Assembly (NCBI GenBank): GCA_965240325.2
Contig: OZ251240.1
Location: 1,571,923-1,635,922, forward strand
Origin: Rebecca billardiae RCC1528
Taxonomy: Eukaryota; Haptophyta
Length of the DNA stretch: 64,000 nt
Direction: 5' to 3'
In this document: positions 51,909-64,000 of the stretch, one piece after another
Layout: each line of letters starts with the position of its first letter
Position numbering within the stretch: position 1 is the first letter of the stretch
Program-made: the position numbers and the translations under genes
The notes under the pieces: model-generated
What the model saw: the letters and a program-made list of their open reading frames with translations, nothing else
What the model was told of the DNA's origin: nothing
Database searches by the model: none

Positions 51909-54900
51909 GGATTAATGCGAGGTGTCGGCCGCACTGATTTCAGGCGAGCTGGCTCCTCGCGCGCCGCACCGCCCGGTGGGTGGAGTCGACGGAACCAGGG
52001 GTTAGGGCCAACTGTCAGGCCTTGTGGGAGCGCGCCGAGTGCACCCGCGCGTCCGGCGGCGGCGCGCGGCGCTGCATAATATGCTGATTTTCGCGATTAA
52101 TGCGAGGTCTCGGCCGCGCTGATTTCAGGCGAGCTGGCTCCTCGCGCGCCGCTCCGCCCGGTGGGTGGAGTCGACGGAACCAGGGGCTAGGGCCAGCTGT
52201 CAGGCCTTGTGGGAGCGCGCCGAGTGCACCCGCGCGCCCGGCGGCGGCGCGCGGCTGCATATTATCCTGATTTTCGCGATTAATGCGAGGTCTCGGCCGC
52301 ACTGATTTCAGGCGAGCTGGCTCCTTGCGCGCCGCACCGCCCGGTGGGTGGAGTCGACGGAACCAGGGGTTAGGGCCAACTGTCAGGCCTTGTGGGAGCG
52401 CGCCGAGTGCACCCGCGCGCCCGGCGGCGGCGCGCGGCTGCATATTATCCTGATTTTCGCGATTAATGCGAGGTCTCGGCCGCACTGATTTCAGGCGAGC
52501 TGGCTCCTCGCGCGCCGCACCGCCCGGTGGGTGGAGTCGACGGAACCAGGGGTTAGGGCCAACTGTCAGGCCTTGTGGGAGCGCGCCGAGTGCACCCGCG
52601 AGGCCGGCGGCGGCGCGCGGCGCTGCATAATATGCTGATTTTCGCGATTAATGCGAGGTCTCGGCCGCACTGATTTCAGGCGAGCTGGCTCCTCGCGCGC
52701 CGCACCGCCCGGTGGGTGGAGTCGACGGAACCAGGGGTTAGGGCCAACTGTCAGGCCTTGTGGGAGCGCGCCGAGTGCACCCGCGCGCCCGGCGGCGGCG
52801 CGCGGCTGCATATTATAGTGATTTTCGCGATTAATGCGAGGTCTCGGCCGCGCTGATTTCAGGCGAGCTGGCTCCTCGCGCGCCGCACCGCCCGGTGGGT
52901 GGAGTCGACGGAACCAGGGGTTAGGGCCAACTGTCAGGTCTTGTGGGAGCGCGCCGAGTGCACCCTCGCGCCCGGCGGCGACGCGCGGCTGCATATTATA
53001 TGCTGATTTTCGCGATTAATGCGAGGTCTCGGCCGCACTGATTTCAGGCGAGCTGGCTCCTCGCGCGCCGCACCGCCCGGTGGGTGGAGTCGACGGAACC
53101 AGGGGTTAGGGCCAACTGTCAGGTCTTGTGGGAGCGCGCCGAGTGCACCCGCGCGCCCGGCGGCGACGCGCGGCTGCATATTATATGCTGATTTTCGCGA
53201 TTAATGCGAGGTCTCGGCCGCACTGATTTCAGGCGAGCTGGCTCCTCGCGCGCCGCACCGCCCGGTGGGTGGAGTCGACGGAACCAGGGGTTAGGGCCAA
53301 CTGTCAGGCCTTGTGGGAGCGCGCCGAGTGCACCCGCGCGTCCGGCGGCGGCGCGCGGCTGCCTAATATGCTGATTTTCGCGATTAATGCGAGGTCTCGG
53401 CCGCGCTGATTTCAGGCGAGCTGGCTCCTCGCGCGCCGCACCGCCCGGTGGGTGGAGTCGACGGAACCAGGGGCTAGGGCCAACTGTCAGGCCTTGTGGG
53501 AGCGCGCCGAGTGCACCCGCGCGCCCGGCGGCGGCGCGCGGCTGCATATTAGCCTGATTTTCGCGATTAATGCGAGGTCTCGGCCGCACTGATTTCAGGC
53601 GAGCTGGCTCCTCGCGCGCCGCACCGCCCGGTGGGTGGAGTCGACGGAACCAGGGGCTAGGGCCAACTGTCAGGCCTTGTGGGAGCGCGCCGAGTGCACC
53701 CGCGCGCCCGGCGGCGGCGCGCGGCTGCCTAATATATGCTGATTTTCGCGATTATTGCGAGGTCTCGGCTGCGCTGATTTCAGGCGAGCTGGCTCCTCGC
53801 GCGCCGCACCGCCCGGTGGGTGGAGTCGACGGAACCAGGGGCTAGGGCCAACTGTCAGGCCTTGTGGGAGCGCGCCGAGTGCACCCGCGCGCCCGGCGGC
53901 GGCGCGCGGCTGCTTATTATAGTGATTTTCGCGATTAATGCGAGGTCTCGGCCGCACTGATTTCAGGCGAGCTGGCTCCTCGCGCGCTGCACCACCCGGT
54001 GGGTGGAGTCGACGGAACCAGGGGTTAGGGCCAACTGTCAGGCCTTGTGGGAGCGCGCCGAGTGCACCCGCGCGCCCGGCGGCGGCGCGCGGCTGCATAA
54101 TATGCTGATTTTCGCGAGTAATGCGAGGTCTCGGCCGCACTGATTTCAGGCGAGCTGGCTCCTTGCGCGCCGCACCGCCCGGTGGGTGGAGTCGACGGAA
54201 CCAGGGGCTAGGGCCAACTGTCAGGCCTTGTGGGAGCGTGCCGAGTGCACCCGCGCGCCCGGCGGCGGCGCGCGGCTGCATAATATGCTGATTTTCGCGA
54301 GTAATGCGAGCAGGTCTCGGCCGCACTGATTTCAGGCGAGCTGGCTCCTTGCGCGCCGCACCGCCCGGTGGGTGGAGTCGACGGAACCAGGGGCTAGGGC
54401 CAACTGTCAGGCCTTGTGGGAGCGCGCCGAGTGCACCCGCGCGCCCGGCGGCGGCGCGCGGCTGCCTAATATGCTGATTTTCGCGATTATTAATGCGAGG
54501 TCTCGGCCGCACTGATTTCAGGCGAGCTGGCTCCTTGCGCGCCGCACCGCCCGGTGGGTGGAGTCGACGGAACCAGGGGTTAGGGCCAGCTGTCAGGCCT
54601 TGTGGGAGCGCGCCGAGTGCACCCGCGCGCCCGGCGGCGGCGCGCGGCTGCATATTATCCTGATTTTCGCGATTAATGCGAGGTCTCGGCCGCACTGATT
54701 TCAGGCGAGCTGGCTCCTCGCGCGCCGCACCGCCCGGTGGGTGGAGTCGACGGAACCAGGGGCTAGGGCCAACTGTCAGGCCTTGTGGGAGCGTGCCGAG
54801 TGCACCCGCGCGCCCGGCGGCGGCGCGCGGCTGCATAATATGCTGATTTTCGCGAGTAATGCGAGGTCTCGGCCGCACTGATTTCAGGCGAGCTGGCTCC

Positions 54901-57900
54901 TTGCGCGCCGCACCGCCCGGTGGGTGGAGTCGACGGAACCAGGGGCTAGGGCCAACTGTCAGGCCTTGTGGGAGCGCGCCGAGTGCACCCGCGCGCCCGG
55001 CGGCGCGCGGCTGCCTAATATGCTGATTTTCGCGATTAATGCGAGGTCTCGGCCGCACTGATTTCAGGCGAGCTGACTCCTTGCGCGCCGCACCGCCCGG
55101 TGGGTGGAGTCGACGGAACCAGGGGTTAGGGCCAACTGTCAGGCCTTGTGGGAGCGCGCCGAGTGCATTCGCGCGCCCGGCGGCGGCGCGCGGCTGCCTA
55201 ATATCCTGATTTTCGCGAGTAATGCGAGGTCTCGGCCGCACTGATTTCAGGCGAGCTGGCTCCTCGCGCGCCGCACCACCCGGTGGGTGGAGTCGACGGA
55301 ACCAGGGGTTAGGGCCAACTGTCAGGCCTTGTGGGAGCGCGCCGAGTGCATCCGCGCGCCCGGCGGCGGCGCGCGGCTGCCTAATATCCTGATTTTCGCG
55401 AGTAATGCGAGGTCTCGGCCGCACTGATTTCAGGCGAGCTGGCTCCTCGCGCGCCGCACCGCCCGGTGGGTGGAGTCGACGGAACCAGGGGTTAGGGCCA
55501 ACTGTCAGGCCTTGTGGGAGCGCGCAGAGTGCACCCGCGCGTCCGGCGGCGGCGCGCGGCTGCCTAATATCCTGATTTTCGCGATTAATGCAAGGTCTCG
55601 GCCGCGCTGATTTCAGGCGAGCTGGCTCCTCGCGCGCCGCTCCGCCCGGTGGGTGGAGTCGACGGAACCAGGGGCTAGGGCCAACTGTCAGGCCTTGTGG
55701 GAGCGCGCCGAGTGCACCCGCGCGCCCGGCGGCGGCGCGCGGCTGCATATTATCCTGATTTTCGCGATTAATGCGAGGTCTCGGCCGCACTGATTTCAGG
55801 CGAGCTGGCTCCTCGCGCGCCGCACCGCCCGGTGGGTGGAGTCGACGGAACCAGGGGTTAGGGCCAACTGTCAGGCCTTGTGGGAGCGCGCCGAGTGCAC
55901 CCGCGAGGCCGGCGGCGGCGCGCGGCGCTGCATAATATGCTGATTTTCGCGATTAATGCGAGGTCTCGGCCGCACTGATTTCAGGCGAGCTGGCTCCTCG
56001 CGCGCCGCACCGCCCGGTGGGTGGAGTCGACGGAACCAGGGGTTAGGGCCAACTGTCAGGCCTTGTGGGAGCGCGCAGAGTGCACCCGCGCGCCCGGCGG
56101 CGGCGCGCGGCTGCATATTATAGTGATTTTCGCGATTAATGCGAGGTCTCGGCCGCGCTGATTTCAGGCGAGCTGGCTCCTCGCGCGCCGCACCGCCCGG
56201 TGGGTGGAGTCGACGGAACCAGGGGCTAGGGCCAGCTGTCAGGCCTTGTGGGAGCGCGCCGAGTGCACCCGCGCGCCCGGCGGCGCGCGGCTGCCTAATA
56301 TGCTGATTTTCGCGATTAATGCGAGGTCTCGGCCGCACTGATTTCAGGCGAGCTGACTCCTTGCGCGCCGCACCGCCCGGTGGGTGGAGTCGACGGAACC
56401 AGGGGTTAGGGCCAACTGTCAGGCCTTGTGGGAGCGCGCCGAGTGCATTCGCGCGCCCGGCGGCGGCGCGCGGCTGCCTAATATCCTGATTTTCGCGAGT
56501 AATGCGAGGTCTCGGCCGCACTGATTTCAGGCGAGCTGGCTCCTCGCGCGCCGCACCACCCGGTGGGTGGAGTCGACGGAACCAGGGGTTAGGGCCAACT
56601 GTCAGGCCTTGTGGGAGCGCGCCGAGTGCATCCGCGCGCCCGGCGGCGGCGCGCGGCTGCCTAATATCCTGATTTTCGCGAGTAATGCGAGGTCTCGGCC
56701 GCACTGATTTCAGGCGAGCTGGCTCCTCGCGCGCCGCACCGCCCGGTGGGTGGAGTCGACGGAACCAGGGGTTAGGGCCAACTGTCAGGCCTTGTGGGAG
56801 CGCGCAGAGTGCACCCGCGCGTCCGGCGGCGGCGCGCGGCTGCCTAATATCCTGATTTTCGCGATTAATGCAAGGTCTCGGCCGCGCTGATTTCAGGCGA
56901 GCTGGCTCCTCGCGCGCCGCTCCGCCCGGTGGGTGGAGTCGACGGAACCAGGGGCTAGGGCCAGCTGTCAGGCCTTGTGGGAGCGCGCCGAGTGCACCCG
57001 CGCGCCCGGCGGCGGCGCGCGGCTGCATATTATCCTGATTTTCGCGATTAATGCGAGGTCTCGGCCGCACTGATTTCAGGCGAGCTGGCTCCTCGCGCGC
57101 CGCACCGCCCGGTGGGTGGAGTCGACGGAACCAGGGGTTAGGGCCAACTGTCAGGCCTTGTGGGAGCGCGCCGAGTGCACCCGCGAGGCCGGCGGCGGCG
57201 CGCGGCGCTGCATAATATGCTGATTTTCGCGATTAATGCGAGGTCTCGGCCGCACTGATTTCAGGCGAGCTGGCTCCTCGCGCGCCGCACCGCCCGGTGG
57301 GTGGAGTCGACGGAACCAGGGGTTAGGGCCAACTGTCAGGCCTTGTGGGAGCGCGCAGAGTGCACCCGCGCGCCCGGCGGCGGCGCGCGGCTGCATATTA
57401 TAGTGATTTTCGCGATTAATGCGAGGTCTCGGCCGCGCTGATTTCAGGCGAGCTGGCTCCTCGCGCGCCGCACCGCCCGGTGGGTGGAGTCGACGGAACC
57501 AGGGGCTAGGGCCAGCTGTCAGGCCTTGTGGGAGCGCGCCGAGTGCACCCGCGCGCCCGGCGGCGCGCGGCTGCCTAATATGCTGATTTTCGCGATTAAT
57601 GCGAGGTCTCGGCCGCACTGATTTCAGGCGAGCTGACTCCTTGCGCGCCGCACCGCCCGGTGGGTGGAGTCGACGGAACCAGGGGTTAGGGCCAACTGTC
57701 AGGCCTTGTGGGAGCGCGCCGAGTGCATTCGCGCGCCCGGCGGCGGCGCGCGGCTGCCTAATATCCTGATTTTCGCGAGTAATGCGAGGTCTCGGCCGCA
57801 CTGATTTCAGGCGAGCTGGCTCCTCGCGCGCCGCACCGCCCGGTGGGTGGAGTCGACGGAACCAGGGGTTAGGGCCAACTGTCAGGCCTTGTGGGAGCGC

Positions 57901-60900
57901 GCAGAGTGCACCCGCGCGCCCGGCGGCGGCGCGCGGCTGCATATTATAGTGATTTTCGCGATTAATGCGAGGTCTCGGCCGCGCTGATTTCAGGCGAGCT
58001 GGCTCCTCGCGCGCCGCACCGCCCGGTGGGTGGAGTCGACGGAACCAGGGGCTAGGGCCAGCTGTCAGGCCTTGTGGGAGCGCGCCGAGTGCACCCGCGA
58101 GGCCGGCGGCGGCGCGCGGCTGCCTAATATCCTGATTTTCGCGATTAATGCGAGGTCTCGGCCGCACTGATTTCAGGCGAGCTGGCTCCTCGCGCGCCGC
58201 ACCGCCCGGTGGGTGGAGTCGACGGAACCAGGGGTTAGGGCCAACTGTCAGGCCTTGTGGGAGCGCGCCGAGTGCACCCGCGCGTCCGGCGGCGGCGCGC
58301 GGCTGCCTAATATCCTGATTTTCGCGATTAATGCGAGGTCTCGGCCGCGCTGATTTCAGGCGAGCTGGCTCCTCGCGCGCCGCTCCGCCCGGTGGGTGGA
58401 GTCGACGGAACCAGGGGCTAGGGCCAGCTGTCAGGCCTTGTGGGAGCGCGCCGAGTGCACCCGCGCGCCCGGCGGCGGCGCGCGGCTGCATATTATCCTG
58501 ATTTTCGCGATTAATGCGAGGTCTCGGCCGCAGTGATTTCAGGCGAGCTGGCTCCTTGCGCGCCGCACCGCCCGGTGGGTGGAGTCGACGGAACCAGGGG
58601 TTAGGGCCAACTGTCAGGCCTTGTGGGAGCGCGCCGAGTGCACCCGCGCGCCCGGCGGCGGCGCGCGGCTGCATATTAGCCTGATTTTCGCGATTAATGC
58701 GAGGTCTCGGCCGCACTGATTTCAGGCGAGCTGGCTCCTCGCGCGCCGCACCGCCCGGTGGGTGGAGTCGACGGAACCAGGGGTTAGGGCCAACTGTCAG
58801 GCCTTGTGGGAGCGCGCCGAGTGCACCCGCGAGGCCGGCGGCGGCGCGCGGCGCTGCATAATATGCTGATTTTCGCGATTAATGCGAGGTCTCGGCCGCA
58901 CTGATTTCAGGCGAGCTGGCTCCTCGCGCGCCGCACCGCCCGGTGGGTGGAGTCGACGGAACCAGGGCTTAGGGCCAACTGTCAGGCCTTGTGGGAGCGC
59001 GCCGAGTGCACCCGCGAGGCCGGCGGCGGCGCGCGGCTGCCTAATATCCTGATTTTCGCGATTAATGCGAGGTCTCGGCCGCACTGATTTCAGGCGAGCT
59101 GGCTCCTCGCGCGCCGCACCGCCCGGTGGGTGGAGTCGACGGAACCAGGGGTTAGGGCCAACTGTCAGGCCTTGTGGGAGCGCGCCGAGTGCACCCGCGC
59201 GTCCGGCGGCGGCGCGCGGCTGCCTAATATCCTGATTTTCGCGATTAATGCGAGGTCTCGGCCGCGCTGATTTCAGGCGAGCTGGCTCCTCGCGCGCCGC
59301 TCCGCCCGGTGGGTGGAGTCGACGGAACCAGGGGCTAGGGCCAGCTGTCAGGCCTTGTGGGAGCGCGCCGAGTGCACCCGCGCGCCCGGCGGCGGCGCGC
59401 GGCTGCATATTATCCTGATTTTCGCGATTAATGCGAGGTCTCGGCCGCAGTGATTTCAGGCGAGCTGGCTCCTTGCGCGCCGCACCGCCCGGTGGGTGGA
59501 GTCGACGGAACCAGGGGTTAGGGCCAACTGTCAGGCCTTGTGGGAGCGCGCCGAGTGCACCCGCGCGCCCGGCGGCGGCGCGCGGCTGCATATTAGCCTG
59601 ATTTTCGCGATTAATGCGAGGTCTCGGCCGCACTGATTTCAGGCGAGCTGGCTCCTCGCGCGCCGCACCGCCCGGTGGGTGGAGTCGACGGAACCAGGGG
59701 TTAGGGCCAACTGTCAGGCCTTGTGGGAGCGCGCCGAGTGCACCCGCGAGGCCGGCGGCGGCGCGCGGCGCTGCATAATATGCTGATTTTCGCGATTAAT
59801 GCGAGGTCTCGGCCGCACTGATTTCAGGCGAGCTGGCTCCTCGCGCGCCGCACCGCCCGGTGGGTGGAGTCGACGGAACCAGGGCTTAGGGCCAACTGTC
59901 AGGCCTTGTGGGAGCGCGCAGAGTGCACCCGCGCGCCCGGCGGCGGCGCGCGGCTGCATATTATCCTGATTTTCGCGATTAATGCGAGGTCTCGGCCGCG
60001 CTGATTTCAGGCGAGCTGGCTCCTCGCGCGCCGCACCGCCCGGTGGGTGGAGTCGACGGAACCAGGGGCTAGGGCCAGCTGTCAGGCCTTGTGGGAGCGC
60101 GCCGAGTGCACCCGCGAGGCCGGCGGCGGCGCGCGGCTGCCTAATATCCTGATTTTCGCGATTAATGCGAGGTCTCGGCCGCACTGATTTCAGGCGAGCT
60201 GGCTCCTCGCGCGCCGCACCGCCCGGTGGGTGGAGTCGACGGAACCAGGGGTTAGGGCCAACTGTCAGGCCTTGTGGGAGCGCGCCGAGTGCACCAGCGA
60301 GGCCGGCGGCGGCGCGCGGCTGCATATTATCCTGATTTTCGCGATTAATGCGAGGTCTCGGCCGCACTGATTTCAGGCGAGCTGGCTCCTTGCGCGCCGC
60401 ACCGCCCGGTGGGTGGAGTCGACGGAACCAGGGGTTAGGGCCAACTGTCAGGCCTTGTGGGAGCGCGCAGAGTGCACCCGCGCGCCCGGCGGCGGCGCGC
60501 GGCTGCATATTATCCTGATTTTCGCGATTAATGCGAGGTCTCGGCCGCACTGATTTCAGGCGAGCTGGCTCCTCGCGCGCCGCACCGCCCGGTGGGTGGA
60601 GTCGACGGAACCAGGGGTTAGGGCCAACTGTCAGGCCTTGTGGGAGCGCGCCGAGTGCACCCGCGCGCCCGGCGGCGGCGCGCGGCTGCATATTAGCCTG
60701 ATTTTCGCGATTAATGCGAGGTCTCGGCCGCACTGATTTCAGGCGAGCTGGCTCCTCGCGCGCCGCACCGCCCGGTGGGTGGAGTCGACGGAACCAGGGG
60801 TTAGGGCCAACTGTCAGGCCTTGTGGGAGCGCGCCGAGTGCACCCGCGAGGCCGGCGGCGGCGCGCGGCGCTGCATAATATGCTGATTTTCGCGATTAAT

Positions 60901-61860
60901 GCGAGGTCTCGGCCGCACTGATTTCAGGCGAGCTGGCTCCTCGCGCGCCGCACCGCCCGGTGGGTGGAGTCGACGGAACCAGGGCTTAGGGCCAACTGTC
61001 AGGCCTTGTGGGAGCGCGCAGAGTGCACCCGCGCGCCCGGCGGCGGCGCGCGGCTGCATATTATCCTGATTTTCGCGATTAATGCGAGGTCTCGGCCGCG
61101 CTGATTTCAGGCGAGCTGGCTCCTCGCGCGCCGCACCGCCCGGTGGGTGGAGTCGACGGAACCAGGGGCTAGGGCCAGCTGTCAGGCCTTGTGGGAGCGC
61201 GCCGAGTGCACCCGCGAGGCCGGCGGCGGCGCGCGGCTGCCTAATATCCTGATTTTCGCGATTAATGCGAGGTCTCGGCCGCACTGATTTCAGGCGAGCT
61301 GGCTCCTCGCGCGCCGCACCGCCCGGTGGGTGGAGTCGACGGAACCAGGGGTTAGGGCCAACTGTCAGGCCTTGTGGGAGCGCGCCGAGTGCACCAGCGA
61401 GGCCGGCGGCGGCGCGCGGCTGCATATTATCCTGATTTTCGCGATTAATGCGAGGTCTCGGCCGCACTGATTTCAGGCGAGCTGGCTCCTTGCGCGCCGC
61501 ACCGCCCGGTGGGTGGAGTCGACGGAACCAGGGGTTAGGGCCAACTGTCAGGCCTTGTGGGAGCGCGCAGAGTGCACCCGCGCGCCCGGCGGCGGCGCGC
61601 GGCTGCATATTATCCTGATTTTCGCGATTAATGCGAGGTCTCGGCCGCACTGATTTCAGGCGAGCTGGCTCCTCGCGCGCCGCACCGCCCGGTGGGTGGA
61701 GTCGACGGAACCAGGGGCTAGGGCCAACTGTCAGGCCTTGTGGGAGCGTGCCGAGTGCACCTGCGCGCCCGGCGGCGGCGCGCGGCTGCATAATATGCTG
61801 ATTTTCGCGAGTAATGCGAGGTCTCGGCCGCACTGATTTCAGGCGAGCTGGCTCCTTGCG
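51909..61860. repeat. Subtelomeric satellite, ~54 monomers of ~183 bp, with higher-order repeats
   Basis: The monomer runs from ATTAATGCGAGGTCTCGG to TGATTTTCGCG. Measured spacings are mostly 183 bp, with 185 and shorter variants. Each unit contains GTGGGTGGAGTCGACGGAAC followed by a telomere-like core GGGGTTAGGG (variants GGGGCTAGGG and GGGCTTAGGG). A variant unit with GCGCTGCATAATATG recurs at 52072, 52622, 55928, 57208, 58854, 59771 and 60871; the later spacings of 1280, 1646, 917 and 1100 bp equal 7, 9, 5 and 6 monomers. Because 183 is divisible by 3, long minus-strand frames of a 61-residue repeat appear; I regard them as by-products. The last monomer is cut off at 61860 by telomere repeats. 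Confidence 0.97.
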
Positions 61861-63296
61861 CTAGGGTTAGGGTTAGGGTTAGGGTTAGGGTTAGGGTTAG
61901 GGTTAGGTTTAGGTTAGGGTTAGGGTTAGGGTTAGGGTTAGGGGTTAGGGTTAGGGTTAGGGTTAGGGTTAGGGTTAGGGTTAGGGTTAGGGTTAGGGTT
62001 AGGGTTAGGGGTTAGGGTTTAGGGGGTTAGGGTTAGGGTTAGGGTTAGGGGTTAGGGTTAGGGTTAGGGTTAGGGTTAGGGTTAGGGTTAGGGTTAGGGG
62101 TTAGGGTTAGGGTTAGGGTTAGGGGGTTAGGGTTAGGGTTAGGGTTAGGGTTAGGGTTAGGGTTAGGGTTAGGGTTAGGGTTAGGGTTAGGGTTAGGGTT
62201 AGGGTTAGGGTTAGGGTTAGGGTTAGGGTTAGGGTTAGGGTTAGGGTTAGGGTTAGGGTTAGGGTTAGGGTTAGGGTTAGGGTTAGGGTTAGGGTTAGGG
62301 TTAGGGTTAGGGTTAGGGTTAGGGTTAGGGTTAGGGTTAGGGTTAGGGTTAGGGTTAGGGTTAGGGTTAGGGTTAGGGTTAGGGTTAGGGTTAGGGTTAG
62401 GGTTAGGGTTAGGGTTAGGGTTAGGGTTAGGGTTAGGGTTAGGGTTAGGGTTAGGGTTAGGGTTAGGGTTAGGGTTAGGGTTAGGGTTAGGGTTAGGGTT
62501 AGGGTTAGGGTTAGGGTTAGGGTTAGGGTTAGGGTTAGGGTTAGGGTTAGGGTTAGGGTTAGGGTTAGGGTTAGGGTTAGGGTTAGGGTTAGGGTTAGGG
62601 TTAGGGTTAGGGTTAGGGTTAGGGTTAGGGGTTAGGGTTAGGGTTAGGGTTAGGGTTAGGGTTAGGGTTAGGGTTAGGGTTAGGGTTAGGGTTAGGGTTA
62701 GGGTTAGGGTTAGGGTTAGGGTTAGGGTTAGGGTTAGGGTTAGGGTTAGGGTTAGGGTTAGGGTTAGGGTTAGGGTTAGGGTTAGGGTTAGGGTTAGGGT
62801 TAGGGTTAGGGTTAGGGTTAGGGTTAGGGTTAGGGTTAGGGTTAGGGTTAGGGTTAGGGTTAGGGTTAGGGTTAGGGTTAGGGTTAGGGTTAGGGTTAGG
62901 GTTAGGGTTAGGGTAGGGTTAGGGTTAGGGTTAGGGTTAGGGTTAGGGTTAGGGTTAGGGTTAGGGTTAGGGTTAGGGTTAGGGTTAGGGGTTAGGGTTA
63001 GGGTTAGGGTTAGGGTTAGGGTTAGGGTTAGGGTTAGGGTTAGGGTTAGGGTTAGGGTTAGGGTTAGGGTTAGGGTTAGGGTTAGGGTTAGGGTTAGGGT
63101 TAGGGTTAGGGTTAGGGTTAGGGTTAGGGTTAGGGTTAGGGTTAGGGTTAGGGTTTAAGGGTTAGGGTTAGGGTTAGGTTAGGGTTAGGGTTAGGGTTAG
63201 GGTTAGGGTTAGGGTTAGGGTTAGGGTTAGGGTTAGGGTTAGGGTTAGGGTTAGGGTTAGGGTTAGGGTTAGGTTAGGTAGGAGGGTTAGGGTTAG

Positions 63297-63328
<32 letters not shown>

Positions 63329-63573
63329 GGGTTAGGGGTTTAGGGTTAGGGTTAGGGTTAGGGTTAGGGTTAGGGTTAGGGTTAGGGTTAGGGTTAGGGT
63401 TAGGGTTAGGGTTAGGGTTAGGGTTAGGGTTAGGGGTTAGGGTTAGGGTTAGGGTTAGGGTTAGGGTTAGGGTTAGGGTTAGGGTTAGGGTTAGGGTTAG
63501 GGTTAGGGGTTAGGGTTAGGGGGTTTAGGGTTAGGGTTAGGGTTAGGGGTTAGGGTTAGGGTTAGGGTTAGGG

Positions 63574-63645
<72 letters not shown>

Positions 63646-63800
63646 GGGTTAGGGTTAGGGGTTAGGGTTAGGGTTAGGGTTAGGGTTAAGGGTGTTAGGG
63701 TTAGGGTTAGGGTTAGGGTTTAGGGGTTAGGGTTAGGGTTAGGGTTAGGGTTAGGGTTAGGGTTAGGGTTAGGGTTAGGGTTAGGGTTAGGGTTTAGGGT

Positions 63801-63831
<31 letters not shown>

Positions 63832-63968
63832 GTTAGGGTTAGGGTTAGGGTTAGGGTTAGGGTTAGGGGTTAGGGGGGGTTAGGGTTAGGGTTAGGGTTA
63901 GGGTTAGGGTTAGGGTTAGGGTTAGGGTTAGGGTTAGGGTTAGGGTTAGGGTTAGGGTTAGGTTAGGG

Positions 63969-63999
<31 letters not shown>

Positions 64000-64000
64000 G
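61861..64000 (+). repeat. Telomere, (TTAGGG)n, right chromosome end
   Basis: About 2.14 kb of TTAGGG on the plus strand to the final base, so the G-rich 3' strand points right: this is the true right end. Most units are perfect (long pure blocks at about 62120-62630 and 62640-62910). Variants include GGGGTTAGGG, TTTAGGG, TTAAGGG and a missing-T TAGGGTAGGG. They cluster in the first ~260 bp and the last ~850 bp. Confidence 0.99.

Noticed and set aside
46489-51937. Several 200-700-residue frames in the subtelomeric mosaic
   Set aside because: Open on both strands and in several frames at once, Arg/Ala/Pro-rich, with no motifs. Explained by high GC and few stop codons.
53670-55790. Minus-strand open frames of up to 706 residues built from a 61-residue repeat in the satellite
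   Set aside because: The monomer is mostly 183 bp, a multiple of 3, so one stop-free frame stays open by arithmetic. Frames end wherever a 185-bp unit occurs. Substitutions do not favour silent sites in any obvious way and there is no start or promoter context.
51909-61860. CRISPR-like regular repeats
   Set aside because: There are no unique spacers between repeats; the whole 183-bp unit is repeated. The DNA is eukaryotic nuclear.
1-64000. tRNA, rRNA or snRNA genes
   Set aside because: I saw no cloverleaf A/B-box pattern or conserved rRNA/snRNA segments on reading. A covariance-model scan would be needed to exclude small RNAs.

Overview
This window is the right-hand end of a nuclear chromosome from a very GC-rich, photosynthetic-lineage eukaryote, most plausibly a haptophyte alga (a pavlovophyte-like or coccolithophore-like genome). 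Visible support: spliceosomal introns, a pentatricopeptide-repeat protein with an organelle-type leader, a plastid-type small multidrug exporter, proline-rich (SPPPP) extracellular proteins, a GH81 beta-1,3-glucanase, and about 2.1 kb of TTAGGG telomere repeats running to the last base. The lineage is inferred from composition and gene types, not from a marker gene.

Layout. 1-28 kb is gene-dense: a PF06695-type exporter (-), a PAPS-type sulfotransferase (-), a GH81 glucanase (-), a large C2HC zinc-finger protein (+), a Q/P/G/Y-rich presecretory protein (+), an SNM1/PSO2-type DNA crosslink-repair nuclease (+), a six-exon giant gene joining a Patched/NPC1-like RND permease, an IQ motif and a processive GT2 glycosyltransferase (-), a PPR protein (+) and an F-box/RCC1 protein (+). 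28-45 kb is a mosaic: a small hypothetical gene, a secreted RCC1-repeat protein with an extensin-like tail, then about 7 kb of stacked mobile elements (34.2-40.8 kb). After these come a divergent pair: an AIFM2-like flavoprotein fused to an aldo-keto reductase (-), and a second, frame-disrupted F-box/RCC1 paralogue (+). 45-51.9 kb is a GC-rich subtelomeric mosaic of degenerate repeats without convincing genes. 51.9-61.86 kb is a satellite of about 54 monomers of about 183 bp with higher-order structure, each carrying one telomere-like core. 61.86-64.0 kb is the telomere.

Connections. Three head-to-head pairs share short upstream regions: GH81/zinc finger (about 200 bp), RND-GT2 fusion/PPR (about 285 bp) and AIFM2-AKR/F-box-RCC1 (133 bp). 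Two genes bear on glucan chemistry (GH81 hydrolase and the GT2 fusion). Reconstructed introns are 93-174 nt and share the donor hexamer GTGCGC, which is not the usual GTRAGT. Three RCC1-repeat genes and a partial PPR duplication show that local gene duplication has shaped this arm. The strongest candidates for undescribed biology are the RND-IQ-GT2 fusion, the AIFM2-AKR fusion with Asn at the catalytic His position, and the telomere-seeded satellite.
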